Shown: piece after piece, positions 1 through 6,870 of the stretch | Position numbering within the stretch: position 1 is the stretch's first letter | How the letters are laid out: each line of letters starts with the position of its first letter | The notes under the pieces: generated by a model | The model's database searches: none | Seen by the model: only the letters and a program-made list of their open reading frames with translations | What the model was told of the DNA's origin: nothing | Assembly: GCA_947500135.1 (NCBI GenBank) | Contig: CANMQX010000003.1 | Location: 186,001-250,000, forward strand | DNA: 64,000 nt | Reading direction: 5' to 3' | DNA from: an uncultured Paracoccaceae bacterium | GTDB lineage: Bacteria > Pseudomonadota > Alphaproteobacteria > Rhodobacterales > Rhodobacteraceae | Position numbers and translations under genes: made by a program

Positions 1-675
1 CTCAAATTCCCAGGCCAAGTCGGGGTCAAAGATCACGCAAGCCTCAACCCCCAACGCACCATTCTTGGTGCCGCCAAAGCTGACAGTGTCCACGCCTGCC
101 TTCCACGTCATCTCAGCGGGCGAACAATCCAGCGCGGTTAGCGCATTGGCAAAGCGCGCACCGTCCAGATGGGTTTTTATGCCGTATTCTTGCGCTGTCG
201 CTACCAGCCCTGTGATCTGATCCAGTGTGTAGATTGTTCCCTTTTCCGTCACTTGCGTGATGGAAAGTGGGCCGCGCTGTGGGCCATGAACTCCCCTGTT
301 TTCCTCTGCCAGAATCTTGTCGCGCAGATCATCAGCGGTCATCTTGCCGTCTGTCGTGGGTACCAGCGTCAGCTTGGCCCCGGTATAGAATTCCGGCGCA
401 TTGCATTCATCCTCATGGACATGGGCGCAATCGCTGCAAAAGATCGTTTGCCATGGCTGCGACATCGTCCCAAGCAAGACAGCGTTGGCCGCCGTGCCAT
501 TGATAATCAGGTAAACCGCAGCATGGGGCGCTTCAAAGATATCGCGGACCTGCGCGCGGACCTCATCCATGATCGGATCGGCCCCATATCCCATGGCATA
601 ACCTTGATTGGCGGCGATCAGCGCGTCCATCACCTTTGGGTGGGCCGGGCCTGCATTGTCGGACGCAAAGAACAT
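1..675 (-). CDS. ltaE: Low-specificity L-threonine aldolase (C-terminal part missing at window edge)
   Basis: This is a PLP-dependent beta-eliminating lyase that cleaves L-threonine or L-allo-threonine to glycine and acetaldehyde in the cytoplasm. About 225 residues are visible and the C-terminus lies beyond the left edge. The N-terminus (MFFASDNAGPAHP) and the motif SFGGTKNGALG are typical of the fold-type I family; Lys204 in that motif should be the PLP-binding lysine. Its ATG directly abuts the TAG stop of the upstream YcgN-like gene, so the two are probably co-transcribed. The family call is firm; exact substrate stereospecificity cannot be read from the sequence. Confidence 0.93.
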   Translation of the reverse strand, partial: MFFASDNAGPAHPKVMDALIAANQGYAMGYGADPIMDEVRAQVRDIFEAPHAAVYLIINGTAANAVLLGTMSQPWQTIFCSDCAHVHEDECNAPEFYTGAKLTLVPTTDGKMTADDLRDKILAEENRGVHGPQRGPLSITQVTEKGTIYTLDQITGLVATAQEYGIKTHLDGARFANALTALDCSPAEMTWKAGVDTVSFGGTKNGALGVEACVIFDPDLAWEFE

Positions 676-1143
676 CTAAAGCGGCTCCTCAATAATATGG
701 TCGTCCCAGTCGTCTTCGTCGATATCGGCTTCGGACAGGGTCATGTGTTGGATCGAAACACCGGCGCGATGCACTGATTGCGGATCGCCGGAGATAAGCG
801 GGTGCCAGTCAAAAAGCGGGCGACCCTCATAGATCAACCGGTAGCCGCAGGTTTGCGGCAGCCAATACATGTGCTTTTCGATGGTTTTTGGGGTCATGAC
901 GATGCATTCGGGCACGAATTCATGGCGCATGGTGTAGTTGCTGCACAGGCAGGTCGTGTCGTCAAACAGACGGCAGGCGACACGGGTCAGGGCGACATCG
1001 CCGTCGTCGTCCTCCAGCTTATTCAGGCAACATTTGCCACAGCCATCGCAAAGCGCCTCCCATTCCTTGGGGTTCAACTGGCCCATCGGTTTGGTTTCCC
1101 AGAACCGGTCGGCCAACCCTTCGCGGTCGATCTTATTCGACAT
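676..1143 (-). CDS. YcgN/YkgJ-type cysteine-cluster protein (UPF0260-like)
   Basis: This 155-residue cytoplasmic protein carries a conserved cysteine cluster: CDGCGKCC near residues 32-39, then C-x(n)-CLCSNY, a later Cys in VPECIVM and one in PQTCGY. The family (UPF0260/YcgN, related to YkgJ) is thought to bind zinc or iron-sulfur, but its biochemical role is not established. Its start lies 11 nt inside the end of the upstream ribF gene and its stop abuts the threonine aldolase ATG, so the three form a tight leftward operon. Length matches the family, and nothing appears truncated. Confidence 0.85.
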   Translation of the reverse strand: MSNKIDREGLADRFWETKPMGQLNPKEWEALCDGCGKCCLNKLEDDDGDVALTRVACRLFDDTTCLCSNYTMRHEFVPECIVMTPKTIEKHMYWLPQTCGYRLIYEGRPLFDWHPLISGDPQSVHRAGVSIQHMTLSEADIDEDDWDDHIIEEPL

Positions 1144-2074
1144 TAGTCAGGATCTTTCGGGCCTGCGCGCAATCGGCATCCATCTGTGTGATCAGGGCGT
1201 CCAGCTCATCGAATTTCAATTCCGGGCGCAGGTAATCCACCAGCGCAACGGATAGATGCGTGCCGTAAAGATCGCCCTTGAAATCAAAGATGAAGGTCTC
1301 GCAATTGGGCAGGTTTTCCCCGAACATTGGGCGCACCCCAATTGAGGTCGCCCCATCATATGTGCCTTCATGCGGGCCGCTGAGTACGTCCACCTTTACC
1401 GCGTAGACACCATGCTTCGGCGGGTGCAGGCCAGTGATCGACATATTGGCGGTAGGGTAGCCCAACTCGCGGCCCCGCTGGTCGCCGCGGATGACCTCGC
1501 CCTCGATTCGGTGCCAGTGATCCAGCATCGCAGCGGCGTCACGCGGGCGACCGTCGGTCAGGGCCTGCCTGATTGCGGTGGAGGACACCGCACCAGCGTC
1601 GTTGGTGATGATCGCGGCGATGGTGACACCAAAGCCCATTTCAGCGCCAAAGGTTTTCAGGCTGTCGGCATTGCCGGCCCGGCCTTTGCCAAAACAGAAA
1701 TCCGCGCCCACAACCACATGTTTCAGCCCCAGTTGATCAACAATAATCCCTTGTGCAAATTCACGTGGGGTCAGGGCGGCGAGGGCAGCATTGAATGGCA
1801 CTTCGTACAGTTTTTCGACACCCAGTTTGGCCAGGCGGTTCGCCTTGGCCTCTGCGTTCATTAGGCGGAAGGGATTGGGGTCATTCGAAAAAAAGCTGCG
1901 TGGATGCGGCTCGAACGTCATGATGCCCAATGGCGCGCCGGTCTTTTGAGCGGCCTTCCGGGTGATGTCGATCACGGCTTGATGGCCGATATGCACACCG
2001 TCGAAGTTACCGATGGCCGCGGCGGCCCCACGGTCGGACGGATCAACAAAAACGGTGTCACGGATAATGCGCAT
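1133..2074 (-). CDS. ribF: Bifunctional riboflavin kinase / FAD synthetase
   Basis: This cytoplasmic enzyme phosphorylates riboflavin to FMN and adenylates FMN to FAD. The N-terminal nucleotidyltransferase domain begins with IGNFDGVHIGHQ about 20 residues from the start. The C-terminal riboflavin kinase domain has the GRELGYPTANM signature. A TTG codon 36 nt upstream (2110) keeps the frame open, but the ATG at 2074 gives the usual distance to the GNFDGVH motif, so it is preferred (313 aa). No clear SD is visible for either start. The gene follows a MaoC hydratase and overlaps the YcgN-like gene by 11 nt. Confidence 0.93.
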   Translation of the reverse strand: MRIIRDTVFVDPSDRGAAAAIGNFDGVHIGHQAVIDITRKAAQKTGAPLGIMTFEPHPRSFFSNDPNPFRLMNAEAKANRLAKLGVEKLYEVPFNAALAALTPREFAQGIIVDQLGLKHVVVGADFCFGKGRAGNADSLKTFGAEMGFGVTIAAIITNDAGAVSSTAIRQALTDGRPRDAAAMLDHWHRIEGEVIRGDQRGRELGYPTANMSITGLHPPKHGVYAVKVDVLSGPHEGTYDGATSIGVRPMFGENLPNCETFIFDFKGDLYGTHLSVALVDYLRPELKFDELDALITQMDADCAQARKILTNVE

Positions 2075-2112
2075 GGCGCTTTGGGTATCGTGGCCTGCGC
2101 GGGCGTGCAAGG

Positions 2113-2556
2113 TCAGTCGAATTTGCGCGATGGGGCCAGGACCGTAGCGTCGCCGACAAGCACCTTTTTGTCGTTCACCAGGCAGCGCGTGTCCATTTTG
2201 ACCCGGCGCTTGGAAAAATCGATATCGGTCACTTCAACCTCTGCCAGGACCATGTCACCGGGGCGGACTGGGGCCAGGAATTTCAGGTTCTGCCCCAGAT
2301 AAACCGTGCCATGGCCGGGCAATTGCTCCCCGATGACGGCACTAACCAAACCGGCGGTCAGCATGCCATGCGCGATCCTGCCCCCAAATATCGTGTCCTG
2401 CGCGTAGTCTTCGTCAAGATGCACCGGGTTCCGATCGGTGGAGACTTCGGCGAACAACTCAATATCCCGGTCTGTCACCACCTTACGAAGCGACCGGACC
2501 ATGCCGATTTCAATGTCTTCGATGCAGATCGTTCCGCGCGGGGCGTTATCCAGCAT
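2113..2556 (-). CDS. MaoC-like (R)-specific enoyl-CoA hydratase
   Basis: A single hot-dog domain of the MaoC/PhaJ type, about 147 residues. The hydratase-2 motif is visible as TDRNPVHLDEDYA, with the Asp and His expected to activate water, followed by the GGRIAHGML turn. Such enzymes hydrate trans-2-enoyl-CoA to (R)-3-hydroxyacyl-CoA, linking beta-oxidation to polyhydroxyalkanoate synthesis or acting in other acyl-CoA pathways. An ATG at 2568 is also in frame; the ATG at 2556 is preferred because GGAG sits six bases upstream. A TTTGCAAA element and a small CAATATC/GATATTG inverted repeat precede the gene. Physiological substrate is unknown. Confidence 0.82.
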   Translation of the reverse strand: MLDNAPRGTICIEDIEIGMVRSLRKVVTDRDIELFAEVSTDRNPVHLDEDYAQDTIFGGRIAHGMLTAGLVSAVIGEQLPGHGTVYLGQNLKFLAPVRPGDMVLAEVEVTDIDFSKRRVKMDTRCLVNDKKVLVGDATVLAPSRKFD

Positions 2557-2596
2557 GTCGTGCTCCATAAAGTAACATAAATCCCAATATCATCAC

Positions 2597-2623
2597 GATA
2601 TTGAAATTTTATTACTTTGCAAA
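2597..2623 (-). promoter_or_regulatory. Possible regulatory region of the MaoC gene (TTTGCAAA plus adjacent inverted repeat)
   Basis: The 8-bp palindrome TTTGCAAA (2616-2623) lies about 50-60 nt upstream of the hydratase start. An inverted repeat CAATATC (2585-2591) / GATATTG (2597-2603) lies between it and the gene. TTTGCAAA-type sites are known operators for short-chain acyl-CoA regulators in related bacteria; assignment here is inference only. Confidence 0.3.
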
Positions 2624-2646
2624 CGCAGAAAGATCAAGTGATTCCG

Positions 2647-3522
2647 TTACCGCAGGTGACCGATTGTGTAACTCGCGCTCATCTGTTGCGATTGCAGGTA
2701 AGCGTCCAGCGCGTCAGGGTCTGGCTGGTCCACGGTTTTCGTTTCCTTTGCCGCCAGACCGCCCGAAATGAACAGCGCGTCGATATCTTCCTGCACGGCG
2801 CCCAAAATATCGGTGCCAATGCCGTCGCCGATCCCGATAATACGCGGATCGGATGGGGCACCGGTTAACGCAGCGAGCCGTCGGCGCGCGAGGTCATAGA
2901 TCGGCGGGTGCGGCTTGCCGAAATAAAGGCTTTCGCCCCCCATTTCCGTGTAAAGCGCGGCCAGCGCCCCGGCGCACCATTCGCGTACTTCGCCCCGGTC
3001 CACAACGATATCGGGGTTGGCGCAAAGCAGCTTGAGACCCTTTTGCTTGGCATAGAGGAATTCGGGCCGGTTCACATCGACATCCGCCAGCGGATCAAAG
3101 GGGCCGCAGCAAACGATGCCTTCAGCCTGTTCCAGCGGAACCTTTTGAATATCGACAGGGTTTTCGATGATTTTCAATGGCTTGAAGAAGTCATCATCGC
3201 GAGGGCTTTCGCCCATGAACCAGATTTTCTGGCCAACAATCCCGCGATACATGGCAGCGCGCGCGCTGTCACCGGATGTTGCAATCGCGTCCCATGCATC
3301 CTCTGGAATACCGAAACCGGCGATCTGCCGGGCGACGCTGTCCCATGGGCGGGGGGAGTTGGTGACAAGCACCACAAGCCCGCCCTGACGGCGATATTTC
3401 TGCATCGCGGCAACGGCGTCGGGCAGCGCCTGCACGCCGTTATGCATGCAGCCCCACAGGTCCACGAAAGCCGCGTCATAGCGGCCTGAAACCTCTTCAA
3501 AATGCGTGATGATCTGGGTCAT
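2647..3522 (-). CDS. HAD-superfamily class IIA hydrolase (TIGR01459 type)
   Basis: This 291-residue cytoplasmic phosphatase has the HAD motifs: nucleophile region FVDLWGCMHNG near the N-terminus, motif II in VVLVTNSPRP, and motif IV in IGIGDGIGTDILGA. The class IIA cap lies between motifs II and III. This family is largely alphaproteobacterial and resembles NagD/4-nitrophenylphosphatase enzymes; the natural substrate is unknown. The ATG at 3522 is preferred over a TTG one codon upstream. An array of four GTCGG-type units lies directly upstream (3543-3580), between this gene and the upstream pyrophosphatase. Confidence 0.87.
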   Translation of the reverse strand: MTQIITHFEEVSGRYDAAFVDLWGCMHNGVQALPDAVAAMQKYRRQGGLVVLVTNSPRPWDSVARQIAGFGIPEDAWDAIATSGDSARAAMYRGIVGQKIWFMGESPRDDDFFKPLKIIENPVDIQKVPLEQAEGIVCCGPFDPLADVDVNRPEFLYAKQKGLKLLCANPDIVVDRGEVREWCAGALAALYTEMGGESLYFGKPHPPIYDLARRRLAALTGAPSDPRIIGIGDGIGTDILGAVQEDIDALFISGGLAAKETKTVDQPDPDALDAYLQSQQMSASYTIGHLR

Positions 3523-3542
3523 CAAAGGGTCCTTATATTGCT

Positions 3543-3581
3543 GTCGGTATCGCGTCGGCTTTGCGTCGGCAAAACGTCGGA
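3543..3581. repeat. Four GTCGG(C/T) units at 11-bp spacing (array 1)
   Basis: GTCGG cores start at 3543, 3554, 3565 and 3576, exactly 11 bp apart, and the array ends in GTCGGAC. A second array with the same unit, copy number and ending occurs at 61999-62038. It lies between the pyrophosphatase stop (3599) and the HAD hydrolase start (3522), both leftward genes. Function is unknown. Confidence 0.75.
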
Positions 3582-3598
3582 CCCTTTTGCACGATGGT

Positions 3599-4519
3599 TT
3601 AGGAGATTTTCAGGTTCGGGATGATTTGCTTTTTCCGGCTCATGATGCCGGGCAGCACAACGCTGTCACCGCTGACCTTGGCGTCAAAGGATTTTTCGGC
3701 CACGGTTTTGGACAGATCATTGGGGATCAGCATGGTGGCTTCCTCGGAAAGGATATCAACCACGAAAAGCAGAACCTGATCAACGCCGTCTTCCTTGGCG
3801 ACCCCTGGCATTGCATCGATCAGCGCTTGTTTACGATCAAGCACGGCAGCGGGGGATGTCGTTTCGAGGACGGAGACCCGGAATTTCTTGCCATCGACGG
3901 CGTATTCCTTGCTGTCCATCCGCAGCAGTTCCGCCTCAGAGAATTTGGAGACGTCGGATTTCGCGGCGAACATTTCGCCAGCATAGTCGTGCAGTTTAAC
4001 CTTCAGGTCATCGGCCAGTTTTTCGGCCAGTTCTTTGTCCATCGGTGTGGTCGTGGGCGACCGAAACGCCAGCGTGTCGGACAGGATGCAGGACAGCATC
4101 AGCCCTTTCACGCCTTCGGGCATGTCGCCCGCAGCACTGCCCATCATCTGATGCATGATGGTGGCTGTGCAGGCCAGTGGCCGGATGGTGATGTTGATCG
4201 GGTTTTTGGTTTCGAGCCCGCCGGTCAGCTTGTGGTGGTCGATGATGGCGACAACCTTGGCGTTGTTGATGTTGTCGGGCAGTTCTGCCGGGTTGTTGGT
4301 GTCAACGATGACGCATTCCTGATCATCATCCACATCTTTGATCACCTCTGGCAGGGCAAAGCCCCATTTTTCGGCCACGAACACCGCTTCGGTATTTGGT
4401 GTGCCCAGCAGTGCCGCCTTGGCGTCGATCCCGGTGTGGTTCAGATACCATTCCCAGATCAGGGGCGAACCGGTGCTGTCAGTGTCGGGGGCCTTGTGGC
4501 CAAAAACGAGTGTGCTCAT
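3599..4519 (-). CDS. ppaC: Manganese-dependent inorganic pyrophosphatase
   Basis: A family II (DHH/DHHA2) soluble pyrophosphatase of 306 residues that hydrolyses PPi to phosphate, pulling biosynthetic reactions forward. Visible motifs are GHKAPDTDS at the N-terminus, VDTNN, the DHH triad in IIDHHKL, and the C-terminal SRKKQ substrate-binding motif in the DHHA2 domain. The ATG at 4519 begins MSTLVFGHK as in the family; an in-frame TTG at 4534 is less likely. A GAAAG stretch about ten bases upstream may serve as the ribosome site. The gene is divergent from the mini-ORF transcript starting near 4634. Confidence 0.95.
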   Translation of the reverse strand: MSTLVFGHKAPDTDSTGSPLIWEWYLNHTGIDAKAALLGTPNTEAVFVAEKWGFALPEVIKDVDDDQECVIVDTNNPAELPDNINNAKVVAIIDHHKLTGGLETKNPINITIRPLACTATIMHQMMGSAAGDMPEGVKGLMLSCILSDTLAFRSPTTTPMDKELAEKLADDLKVKLHDYAGEMFAAKSDVSKFSEAELLRMDSKEYAVDGKKFRVSVLETTSPAAVLDRKQALIDAMPGVAKEDGVDQVLLFVVDILSEEATMLIPNDLSKTVAEKSFDAKVSGDSVVLPGIMSRKKQIIPNLKIS

Positions 4520-4597
4520 GTGGGTCACTTTCAATGGGTGCGAAATTTGCCCCGTATATATGGACGCAGGCAGGGGCTGTCACCCCATCGCATTCGT

Positions 4598-4627
4598 TTG
4601 ACCTTAACCCATGTTGGATGGTAAGAT
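4598..4627 (+). promoter_or_regulatory. Sigma70-type promoter driving the mini-ORF leader
   Basis: TTGACC (4598-4603) and TAAGAT (4622-4627) are separated by 18 bp, a good vegetative promoter match. A transcript starting around 4634 would reach the first SD within about 8 nt and the first ATG within about 22 nt. Confidence 0.6.
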
Positions 4628-4655
4628 ATGCCCATTCAAAAGGAGGAAACTGACA

Positions 4656-4673
4656 ATGGACAAGCTGGTTTAA
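4656..4673 (+). CDS. Mini-ORF 1, five-codon leader peptide MDKLV
   Basis: ATG-GAC-AAG-CTG-GTT-TAA, preceded by a near-perfect SD (AGGAGGAAA at 4641-4649) at good spacing. It is the first translatable ORF after the proposed promoter. The 13-nt block CTGACAATGGACA around its start is repeated exactly at mini-ORF 2, 80 nt downstream. The peptide is too short for a folded product, so a leader or translation-coupled control role is inferred. Translation has not been demonstrated. Confidence 0.5.
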   Translation: MDKLV

Positions 4674-4735
4674 CCGCTTTCGTAACTGTTTGGGCCGCAA
4701 TGCCCGCCACCTTTTGTAGAAGGAGCACCCTGACA

Positions 4736-4753
4736 ATGGACATGTTTGGCTGA
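4736..4753 (+). CDS. Mini-ORF 2, five-codon leader peptide MDMFG
   Basis: ATG-GAC-ATG-TTT-GGC-TGA, preceded by GAAGGAG at 4719-4725 and sharing CTGACAATGGACA with mini-ORF 1 exactly 80 nt upstream. Its stop codon runs into a small CGCC-TTTT-GGCG hairpin followed by a T-rich run (ATCCGTTTTT), which resembles an attenuator. The next strong start is the 61-residue ORF at 4804. Confidence 0.5.
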   Translation: MDMFG

Positions 4754-4803
4754 CGCCTTTTGGCGATCCGTTTTTAACAACCATTTGCAAGAGAGGTGCA
4801 ATC

Positions 4804-4989
4804 ATGCCCCGCAAGACACCAAAACCCCGCAATGCGGGATCGAAACCTGTATCCGTCACTAAGAACCGCCGCGCCAACCGACCTGATCCGGCGGGTGCGC
4901 CTGCGTCAAAAGTCCCGCCGGGCCTGAACCGGCCACAGCGCGGCGGCGGACGCCCGCCACGCTTTCCCGGAAGGTTAGGTGGGCGATAG
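4804..4989 (+). CDS. Small basic Arg/Pro/Gly-rich protein, unknown function
   Basis: A 61-residue ORF beginning MPRKTPKPRNAG, with an SD (GAGAGGTG) about six bases before the ATG. The product is strongly basic, rich in Arg, Pro and Gly, lacks hydrophobic segments and is predicted disordered; nucleic-acid or ribosome binding is a guess from composition. It is the third cistron of a transcript whose first two are five-codon mini-ORFs. A hairpin just after its stop separates it from the convergent lipoprotein gene. I do not recognise the family. Confidence 0.6.
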   Translation: MPRKTPKPRNAGSKPVSVTKNRRANRPDPAGAPASKVPPGLNRPQRGGGRPPRFPGRLGGR

Positions 4990-4996
4990 GATATTC

Positions 4997-5026
4997 CGGC
5001 GCCCTGCCGGTTATGGTGGGGCGCCG
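4997..5026. terminator. Hairpin between convergent genes
   Basis: CGGCGCCC (4997-5004) pairs with GGGCGCCG (5019-5026), an 8-bp GC-rich stem with a 14-nt loop, between the stop of the small basic protein and the stop of the lipoprotein. There is no long T run on either side, so terminator activity is likely but not certain. Confidence 0.45.
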
Positions 5027-5929
5027 CTATTCCTCGGCGAGGAAGGCGCCTTGAACATAGATTGGTTGTTGGCCGCTTTCGGTGATTGTCAGGCCAATGC
5101 CGCCACCCGCCGCGTCACCATCTGTGCCAAAGAAGCGGCCGTCATAGACGGTATCGGTCGCTGATTGCCCCGTGTCGAGGCTGGTCGCAACGAACGTTCC
5201 CGAGAAGTTGTTGCCGTTTATGTCGGCTTCTGACAGGTCATAGCTGCTCGCCCCAGTCAGGCCGGAAAAGGAGTCGAGATTGAGCCGACCTGAAACTTTA
5301 TTGTCGTTAAAGTCTGCGGTGAGTGTAATGGAGCCGCCAGGGAGGGTATTGGAACCACCCGCAAATGCCGTATTGTCCACCTGGTTGGCAACGGCAAATA
5401 CGTCACCGGAATAGGTCACATCGCCACTAAGTGCTGTTGGGTTGGTATCAAACCCGTAGACGAAATAGACATCTTTGCCGAACACGTCGCCGTCGCTGGT
5501 GGCCTGTGCGAGCTTTGCGTCACCATTCCCGGAAACGCTTCGGATGAAGAGTTGTTCGAGAGTTGGCCCACTCGACGTCTCAATGTAGGCTAAGCCGCCG
5601 TTTTCTTCCATTTCGTAGTTGAAACGACCCACACGGATTGAAAGACGGTCGCCGTTTTGGCTGAAGACCAGTTCGAGATTTGCGGGATTGACGGCCACGG
5701 TTGAACCACCGACCGTGCGTGTTGTGTAAGACGCATTCGTCGGCTCAAAAGTTGTATTGCTGTTGAATGTGCTGCTGGAGGTCGCAAACCCGTTGGATGC
5801 CACTGGCGTGACATTTGCACTGCCACCGCCGCCGTTGCCGGAGTCGCCGCCTCCACCTCCGCCGCCGCAGGCACTCAGCCCCAATGTGAGAAGGATTGCA
5901 ATCATACTGCGCGTGATGACGATTTCCAT
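5027..5929 (-). CDS. Outer-membrane lipoprotein with transferrin-binding-protein-like beta-barrel
   Basis: A 300-residue predicted lipoprotein. The N-terminus has a short charged region, a hydrophobic stretch and a lipobox LSAC (cysteine near residue 21), followed by a Gly-rich linker. The body is rich in Gly, Ser, Thr and Asn with repeated beta-strand patterns such as GDVTYSGDVF and NGNNFSGTFVA, ending in GAFLAEE. This resembles the TbpB C-lobe-like barrel found in many proteobacterial lipoproteins that are not transferrin receptors. A paralogue lies at 41737-42597 in the accessory region. Ligand and function are unknown. Confidence 0.7.
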   Translation of the reverse strand: MEIVITRSMIAILLTLGLSACGGGGGGGDSGNGGGGSANVTPVASNGFATSSSTFNSNTTFEPTNASYTTRTVGGSTVAVNPANLELVFSQNGDRLSIRVGRFNYEMEENGGLAYIETSSGPTLEQLFIRSVSGNGDAKLAQATSDGDVFGKDVYFVYGFDTNPTALSGDVTYSGDVFAVANQVDNTAFAGGSNTLPGGSITLTADFNDNKVSGRLNLDSFSGLTGASSYDLSEADINGNNFSGTFVATSLDTGQSATDTVYDGRFFGTDGDAAGGGIGLTITESGQQPIYVQGAFLAEE

Positions 5930-6048
5930 TGGCCTGTCCTATTGTGAGTGGTGGTGCCTTCACACTACCATGGCGGGACTCGGGGTACAGTCCTTATCCA
6001 CCCTGCAATACATCTTTTCCGTGTGAGGACGGGGCTGCATTCAATCGT

Positions 6049-6717
6049 ATGACAAAACCAAAAGAAACAGCGCTTTACCCGCCCATCAAGGCCTATTTGG
6101 AGGCGCAGGGCTATACCGTAAAAGGTGAAGTTGGTGCTGCTGACATTGTGGCCCGTCGTGCTGATGAGCCGCCTTTGATTGTTGAGCTGAAGCTGGGGTT
6201 TTCGCTGGGTCTGTTTCATCAGGGCATTACCCGGCTGGCTGTCACTGATGCGGTTTATCTGGCCGTTCCCAATAAGCCCGGAAAACCGTTTCAGCGCGCC
6301 TTGACGGACAATGTGAAGCTGGCCCGTCGCTTGGGGCTGGGTGTGATCACCGTGCGCCTGCGTGACGGCCATGTGGAGGTGCATGCCGATCCCGGTTCCT
6401 ATGCGCCGCGAAAATCAAAGCGTAAGGCGGCCCAGCTTTTGCGTGCTTTTGACAGGTTGCAGGGGGACCCGAATGCCGGCGGTGCCACCCGCCATGGTAT
6501 CATCACTGGTTATCGTCAGGATGCCTTGCGCTGCGCCCGATTTCTGGCGGTGCATGGCCCATCGAAAGGGGCCAAGGTGAAGGAATGGGCAGAGGTCCCT
6601 GATGCCACACGGATCATGGCCGCCGATCACTATGGCTGGTTTTGCCGGGTCAGTCGCGGGGTCTATGACCTGACGGCTGCGGGCCGTCAGGGGCTGGCTG
6701 ATTATGGCGATGTTTAG
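6049..6717 (+). CDS. DUF2161 family protein, putative PD-(D/E)xK phosphodiesterase
   Basis: A 222-residue cytoplasmic protein starting MTKPKETALYPPIK; the frame is open further upstream, but this ATG begins the conserved domain. The motif GAADIV...IVELKLG supplies the Asp and the E-x-K of a PD-(D/E)xK nuclease fold, with supporting Lys residues in VPNKPGKPF. The C-terminal part (TRIMAADHYGWFCRVSRGVYDLTAAG) looks like a winged-helix module. The family is common in Rhodobacterales and annotated only by homology; substrate is unknown. It stands alone between two leftward genes. Confidence 0.8.
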   Translation: MTKPKETALYPPIKAYLEAQGYTVKGEVGAADIVARRADEPPLIVELKLGFSLGLFHQGITRLAVTDAVYLAVPNKPGKPFQRALTDNVKLARRLGLGVITVRLRDGHVEVHADPGSYAPRKSKRKAAQLLRAFDRLQGDPNAGGATRHGIITGYRQDALRCARFLAVHGPSKGAKVKEWAEVPDATRIMAADHYGWFCRVSRGVYDLTAAGRQGLADYGDV

Positions 6718-6870
6718 GTTCAAAGCCAGTGTCGTTTGGCAGTTTAGATCGCAGCATGGGTTTAAACGCTGAGGGCGGCCCCGTCCCGTGGGGAGGGTCG
6801 GAGGCTGCCCGACCTAGCGGCCGGGGGCAGGGCTTTGACCTTGGAGGCGTCTAATGATGTCGGCGATGAT

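Noticed and set aside
3506-4624. Long 372-residue open frame on the plus strand
   Set aside because: It is antisense to the clearly coding pyrophosphatase gene and has the low-complexity His/Gly/Phe composition of a shadow frame.
4479-4877. 132-residue minus-strand frame across the mini-ORF leader
   Set aside because: No SD or recognisable domain; the plus strand has promoter, SDs and a plausible small protein.
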